Assembly (NCBI GenBank): GCA_041389495.1
Contig: JAWKRT010000001.1
Span: forward strand, 1,736,001-1,800,000
Direction: 5' to 3'
DNA from: Myxococcota bacterium
Lineage (GTDB): Bacteria; Myxococcota_A; UBA9160; UBA4427
Length of the DNA stretch: 64,000 bases
Both the position numbers and the translations under genes were made by a program. The notes below the pieces were generated by a model. That model saw only the letters and a program-made list of their open reading frames with translations, had not been told where the DNA came from and did not search any database. Positions 60,579-64,000 of this stretch are shown piece by piece (the stretch's first letter is position 1; every line of letters starts with the position of its first letter).

Positions 60579-61337
60579 ATGTCGCATCGCCGAGGACGAC
60601 GCTCCGCGCGCCGCGCGCGGGGGATTCGCGCGCTCGCCTGTGTCGTGCTCGTCGCGCCGCTCGCCGCGTGCGTGACCGTCGCCGAGCACCGCAAGCTCGA
60701 GCGGCGCGTCCTGCAGATGGAGCGCGGGGGCGGGCCGTCGAGCGGCGACTGGCGCGCCGCGCTCGCCGACGCGAACGCCGAGGTCGAGGCGCTGCGCGCC
60801 GAGGTGAAGACGCTGAAGGGGCGCGTGGAGGTCGCGGAGAAGACGGCCGCCGACGCGCTCGACGACGCGCGCCGCGCCCGCCAGGAGACGGCGACGCGCG
60901 AGGCCGGCACGCCGGCCGAGCCCGCCGAGGCGCCGCCCGAGCCGCAGGCGAGCGAGGAGGTCCGCAGCTACCGCGCCGCCCACGCGCTCTGGCGCTCCGG
61001 CGACCTCGCGGGCTGCATTGACCAGTTCGCCCAGTTCCTGCAATCTCATCCGTCCTCTTCGTACGCCGACGACGCGACGTTCTGGATGGCCGATTGTTAT
61101 TTCAAGCAGGGGGACTTCAAGCAGGCCGTGCTCCGCTTCGACGACGTCGTGCGGAAGTACCCGACCGGGAACAAGGCGCCCGACGCGCTGTTCCGGCAGG
61201 GCGAGGCGCTGCTCGAGCTCGGGCCCGGCTATCACGAGGCCGCCAAGCGCGCCTTCGAGCGCGTCCTGTCGGACTACCCGAACTCGGCGCTCGTCGGCGA
61301 GGCGAAGAAGCGGCTCGAGGTGGCGCGGGCCGGGTGA
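60579..61337 (+). CDS. cpoB: Tol-linked lipoprotein, coiled coil plus TPR (CpoB/YbgF)
   Basis: A 252-residue lipoprotein with a long basic N-region and lipobox LAACVT (Cys near residue 31). A short trimeric-type coiled coil covers about 35-105 (EVEALRAEVKTLKGRVEVAEKT). Residues 125-250 are three TPRs of the Tol-Pal type: YRAAHALWRSGDLAGCIDQFAQFLQSHPSS, YADDATFWMADCYFKQGDFKQAVLRFDDVVRKYPTGNKAPDALF and PNSALVGEAKKRL. CpoB coordinates wall synthesis with outer-membrane constriction. The family usually has a cleaved signal; here a lipid anchor is predicted. Confidence 0.9.
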   Translation: MSHRRGRRSARRARGIRALACVVLVAPLAACVTVAEHRKLERRVLQMERGGGPSSGDWRAALADANAEVEALRAEVKTLKGRVEVAEKTAADALDDARRARQETATREAGTPAEPAEAPPEPQASEEVRSYRAAHALWRSGDLAGCIDQFAQFLQSHPSSSYADDATFWMADCYFKQGDFKQAVLRFDDVVRKYPTGNKAPDALFRQGEALLELGPGYHEAAKRAFERVLSDYPNSALVGEAKKRLEVARAG

Positions 61338-61411
61338 GGAGCGCGCGTCGCCTCTCACCGCCGCGGCGGTCACGACCACGACCACGACGAAGAACCGACG
61401 GGAGCGGACCG

Positions 61412-61774
61412 TTGAAGAAGCGCGACCTGGACAAGCTGAAGGCGATCCTCATCCAGCAGCGGGACGAGCTGCTCGGCAACGCCAAGCGCACGCTGGCCGG
61501 CGACATCCACCTCGATCCCGACGACTTCCCGGACGAGATCGACACCGCGTCGTCCGAGATCAACCTGGCCTTCATGGGGCGGGTCCGAGAGCGCGAGCGC
61601 GGCCTGCTCCGCAAGATCCTCGAGGCGCTCGACCGCATCGAGGCGGGCGAGTACGGCGAGTGCGCGAGCTGCGGCGAGGAGATCGGCCTGAAGCGCCTCC
61701 TGGCGCGGCCGGTCGCCGAGCTGTGCATCGACTGCAAGTCGGAGCAGGAGAAGCTCGAGCGCCGCAACGGCTGA
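61412..61774 (+). CDS. DksA/TraR C4-type zinc-finger protein
   Basis: A 120-residue protein starting at a TTG. GGGAG lies 7 nt before it, and no ATG or GTG fits the family start (KKRDLDKLKAILIQQRDELL). A coiled-coil hairpin with acidic tip (LDPDDFPDEIDTASSE) precedes the zinc finger with CASCGEEIG and CIDCKSEQE. DksA-like factors bind the RNA polymerase secondary channel and act with ppGpp; the full length and zinc cysteines fit DksA better than short TraR. Its TGA overlaps the ATG of tsaD by one base. Confidence 0.88.
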   Translation: MKKRDLDKLKAILIQQRDELLGNAKRTLAGDIHLDPDDFPDEIDTASSEINLAFMGRVRERERGLLRKILEALDRIEAGEYGECASCGEEIGLKRLLARPVAELCIDCKSEQEKLERRNG

Positions 61775-62937
61775 TGGCCCGCTCCGCCTGGCGCGTGCTC
61801 GGCATCGAGAGCTCGTGCGACGAGATGGCGGCGGCCGTGGTGGTCGACGACGGCCGCCACTGGGTCGTCGAGTCGAGCGTCGTCCACGCCCAGACCGACG
61901 TGCACGCTCCGTACGGCGGCGTCGTTCCGGAGCTCGCGTCCCGCGATCACGTGCTCGCCGTGTCCGGCGTCGTCGCGCGCGCGCTCGCGGAAGCGGGCGC
62001 TGTGGCCGGCGACGTCGACGGGGTGGCCGTGACGGCGGGGCCGGGGCTCGTCGGATCGCTGCTCGTCGGGCTGTCGTTCGCGAAGGGGCTCGCGTACCGC
62101 CTGCGCATCCCGATCGTCGGCGTCCACCACCTCGTGGGCCACCTGATGTCGGCCGAGCTCGCGGACGCGAGCCTTGCGCCGCCGTATCTCGGGCTCGTCG
62201 TCTCGGGCGGGCACACGGCGCTCTACCGCGTCCCCGAGCGCGGCGAGCCCGCGCTGCTCGGGCAGACGCGCGACGACGCGGTGGGCGAGGCCTTCGACAA
62301 GGTCGCGAAGCTGCTCGGGCTCGCGTATCCGGGCGGGCCCGCGGTGTCGCGCGCGGCGCGCGACGGAGCGCGCGACGCCGTCGCCTTCCCGCGGCCGATG
62401 CAGGGCGAGCCCGGCTACGACTTCTCGTACAGCGGCCTCAAGACGGCCGTCGCGCTCGAGCTCCAGCGCCGCCGCGCGGCGGCGGGCGTCGGGCCCGACG
62501 ACGCCTTGCCCGCGCGCGACGTCGCCGACGTCGCGGCCTCGTTCGAGGCCGCGGCCGTCGCGCCGCTCGTCGCGCGCACGGCGCGCGCCTGCGCGGCGCA
62601 GGAGATCGGCACGGTCGCGGTCGTCGGCGGTGTCGCGGCGAACGCGCACCTGCGCGAGGAGATGGCGCGCGCCGGCGCCGCGCACGGCTTCCGCACCGTG
62701 TTCCCGCCGCTCGGTCTGTGCACGGACAACGCGGCGATGATCGCGGCCGCGGGCGCGCGCCTGCTCGCGCGCGGCGTGCGCGACGACCTCGCGCTCAACG
62801 CGTTCTCGCGCGTTCCGGTGGGCCAGGCGCCCTGGCGCGACGCGGAGGGCGCGGCGGGCCCGGTAGGCGCGGAGGGCGCGGCGGGCCCGGTAGGCGGGCA
62901 GGGCGCGGCGGCCCGCGCGGACGGCGCCGCGCCGTGA
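61774..62937 (+). CDS. tsaD: tRNA N6-threonylcarbamoyladenosine synthase TsaD
   Basis: A 387-residue protein of the Kae1/TsaD family that places threonylcarbamoyl on A37 of ANN-reading tRNAs. Features: VLGIESSCDEMAAAVV, VPELASRDHV, AVTAGPGLVGSLLVGLSFAKGLA, the metal site HHLVGHLMSAEL, YLGLVVSGGHTALY, EAFDKVAKLLGLAYPGGPAV, DFSYSGLKTAV and VVGGVAANAHLR. The C-terminal ~35 residues are a repeat-derived Gly/Ala-rich tail not found in the family core. Stop overlaps the GTG of rsmA. Confidence 0.96.
   Translation: MARSAWRVLGIESSCDEMAAAVVVDDGRHWVVESSVVHAQTDVHAPYGGVVPELASRDHVLAVSGVVARALAEAGAVAGDVDGVAVTAGPGLVGSLLVGLSFAKGLAYRLRIPIVGVHHLVGHLMSAELADASLAPPYLGLVVSGGHTALYRVPERGEPALLGQTRDDAVGEAFDKVAKLLGLAYPGGPAVSRAARDGARDAVAFPRPMQGEPGYDFSYSGLKTAVALELQRRRAAAGVGPDDALPARDVADVAASFEAAAVAPLVARTARACAAQEIGTVAVVGGVAANAHLREEMARAGAAHGFRTVFPPLGLCTDNAAMIAAAGARLLARGVRDDLALNAFSRVPVGQAPWRDAEGAAGPVGAEGAAGPVGGQGAAARADGAAP
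62842..62895 (+). repeat. 27-bp tandem duplication in tsaD
   Basis: Two identical 27-bp units (62842-62868 and 62869-62895) encode a repeated nine-residue Glu/Gly/Ala/Pro/Val unit. A partial third copy follows. The frame is kept, so the enzyme core is not affected. Confidence 0.85.
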
Positions 62938-63800
62938 ACCTCGCGCGCACGCGCGCGCTGCTCGCCGAGCGCGGCCTTCGCCTGCGCCGCGAGCTCGGCC
63001 AGAACTACCTCGTCGACGATGCGCGGGCCGCGCAGCTCGTCGCGCACGCGGGCGTCGAGCCGGGCGACGTCGTGGTCGAGGTCGGCACCGGGCTCGGCAC
63101 GCTCACGCGCGCGCTCGCGGCGCGCGCGGCGCGCGTGGTCACGATCGAGATCGACGCGGGCGTGGTGGCCGCGCTGCGCGACCTGGCGCTCCTGCCGGAC
63201 GCCGTCGAGCTCGTGCACGCGGACGCGCTCGACGTCGACCTCGCCGCGCTCGTTCCCCCGCCGCCCGCGCGGACGCGACTCGTCGCGAACCTTCCGTACT
63301 CGGCGGCGACGCCGCTGCTGCGCCGCATGCTCGACCTCCGCGACACGTTCGCGTCCTGGTCGGTGATGGTGCAGCGCGAGGTCGCCGCCCGCCTCGTCGC
63401 GGGCGCGGGCGAGGACGACTATGGCTCGTTCGCCGTCCTGCACGCGCTCGCGGCGCGCGTCGAGCGCGTCGTCGACGTCGCGCCGCAGGCGTTCTTTCCG
63501 GTGCCGAAGGTCGTCTCGAGCTTCGTGCGCATCACGCCGCTGCGCGGCGAGGGCGAGCCCGACCGCGACGAGCTCGCGCGCATCGAGCGCGTCGTGCGCG
63601 CGCTGTTCGCGCGCCGGCGCAAGACGATCAAGAACGGGCTCGAGGGGGGCGGCTTCGGCGCGGCCGGGCTCGAGGCGCTCGCGCGCGTCGGCATCGACGC
63701 GCGCGAGCGCGCCGAGCGCCTCGAGCCGGCCGCGCTGCGCGCGCTCGCGCGCGCGCTCGACGAGCTCGGTGCCTTCGCGCGCCCCGGCCCGCGCGACTAA
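62934..63800 (+). CDS. rsmA: 16S rRNA dimethyladenosine transferase
   Basis: A 288-residue KsgA/RsmA protein that dimethylates two adjacent adenines near the 3' end of 16S rRNA. Features: RRELGQNYLVDDARA, the SAM motif VVEVGTGLGTLTRALA, VTIEIDAGVV, the catalytic NLPYSAATPLLRRML, VMVQREVAARL, YGSFAVLHALA, FFPVPKVVSSFVRI and RRKTIKNGL. The GTG overlaps the tsaD stop. Usual family length with no defects; last complete gene of the run. Confidence 0.96.
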   Translation: MNLARTRALLAERGLRLRRELGQNYLVDDARAAQLVAHAGVEPGDVVVEVGTGLGTLTRALAARAARVVTIEIDAGVVAALRDLALLPDAVELVHADALDVDLAALVPPPPARTRLVANLPYSAATPLLRRMLDLRDTFASWSVMVQREVAARLVAGAGEDDYGSFAVLHALAARVERVVDVAPQAFFPVPKVVSSFVRITPLRGEGEPDRDELARIERVVRALFARRRKTIKNGLEGGGFGAAGLEALARVGIDARERAERLEPAALRALARALDELGAFARPGPRD

Positions 63801-63803
63801 CCT
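63797..63803 (+). promoter_or_regulatory. CTAACCT -10-like element
   Basis: Overlaps the rsmA stop codon and ends 7 nt before the GTG at 63811. Possibly a leaderless promoter; the overlap with a stop codon lowers confidence. Confidence 0.3.
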
Positions 63804-63810
63804 CGGGCGC

Positions 63811-64000
63811 GTGGACACGGCCGACCAGCTCGAGGCGCTGCTCGAGCTCGCGCGCGAGGCGGGCCTCGAGGTGCGCAGCGTCGGCGCCCGCCCGGCGGTC
63901 GCCGGCGAGGCGCCGCCGACGAGCGCCGTCTGCCGGGTGAGGAGCGCGGTGTGGGTCGTGCTGAGCGCGGCCGACCCGCCGGACCGGCACATCGCCGTGC
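63811..64000 (+). CDS. hypothetical protein, 3' end beyond the window
   Basis: The first 63 residues of a protein start at the GTG at 63811, beginning VDTADQLEALLELAREAGLEVR and continuing through CRVRSAVWVVLSAADPP with normal, non-repetitive composition. It is cut by the right edge. I recognise no family in it; the start is supported by coding character and the preceding CTAACCT element, not by a Shine-Dalgarno. Confidence 0.5.
   Translation, partial: MDTADQLEALLELAREAGLEVRSVGARPAVAGEAPPTSAVCRVRSAVWVVLSAADPPDRHIAV

Overview
The window is 64 kb of very GC-rich (about three quarters G+C), densely coding chromosome from a Gram-negative bacterium. Evidence for an outer membrane includes a Tol system, a LolB-like lipoprotein, LPS-core-type glycosyltransferase and kinases, and several lipoboxes. 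A PEP-CTERM protein, a bactofilin, a GldA/F/G-type ABC exporter with a DUF4340 partner, an FHA-DUF4388 protein and a CofD homologue (F420-type cofactor chemistry) together fit a deltaproteobacterial/Myxococcota-like lineage best. That placement is inferred from gene content and was not tested by phylogeny. I saw no rRNA, tRNA, CRISPR array, insertion sequence, prophage or plasmid function. The window reads as ordinary core chromosome with two apparent frame breaks.

Layout. 1-823 (minus): cofD, cut by the left edge, behind a small lipoprotein gene. 1085-3558: a secreted propeller-like protein and a lamin-tail PEP-CTERM protein. 3878-10238: a small conserved protein, then ftsE-ftsX-envC-like gene, ctpA and a frame-broken xseA. 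10321-14312: xseB, ispA, dxs and tlyA, the exonuclease VII/isoprenoid cluster. 14364-19227: erpA, iscS, cysC, a TPR lipoprotein and a LolB-like lipoprotein. 19420-33188: two consecutive peptide-type ABC importers (SBP, two permeases and two ATPases each), joined by an ATPase tail and a GspG-like domain interrupted by a frameshift. 33254-36388: a small protein converging on a minus-strand pair (double LPS-type kinase and GT4 glycosyltransferase). 36691-41388: GldA/F/G-type ABC system plus DUF4340 protein. 41419-48219 (minus): GGDEF-EAL protein, suhB, tatD, metG, holB. 48403-51830: bactofilin, NifU-like (minus), MoaD-MoaE fusion, MoaB/Mog and a secreted gluzincin-like peptidase. 51865-56651 (minus): FHA-DUF4388 protein, DUF192 lipoprotein, RpoH-like sigma factor, cytochrome c, pepA. 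57056-64000: tolQ-tolR-tolA-tolB-cpoB without pal, then a DksA/TraR protein, tsaD, rsmA and the start of one more gene.

Expression. Genes are tightly packed. Over twenty junctions use a 4-nt GTGA or ATGA overlap, so translational coupling is the rule. Two sites look like conventional sigma70 promoters (before the GldA operon and the tol operon). A recurrent CTANNNT element lies just before many first genes, in five cases only 6-9 nt from the start codon, which suggests leaderless transcripts. Functional groupings are division-site wall hydrolysis (FtsEX/EnvC/CtpA), Fe-S assembly (ErpA/IscS, NifU-like), molybdopterin synthesis (MoaDE/MoaB), envelope integrity (Tol, LolB-like, LPS core) and peptide uptake.

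The most notable points are the xseA break at a (CG)7 run, the dppF/GspG-like fusion broken within 39-bp repeats, a probable CTG start for tlyA, the MoaD-MoaE fusion with an internal Gly-Gly, and the leaderless promoter pattern.
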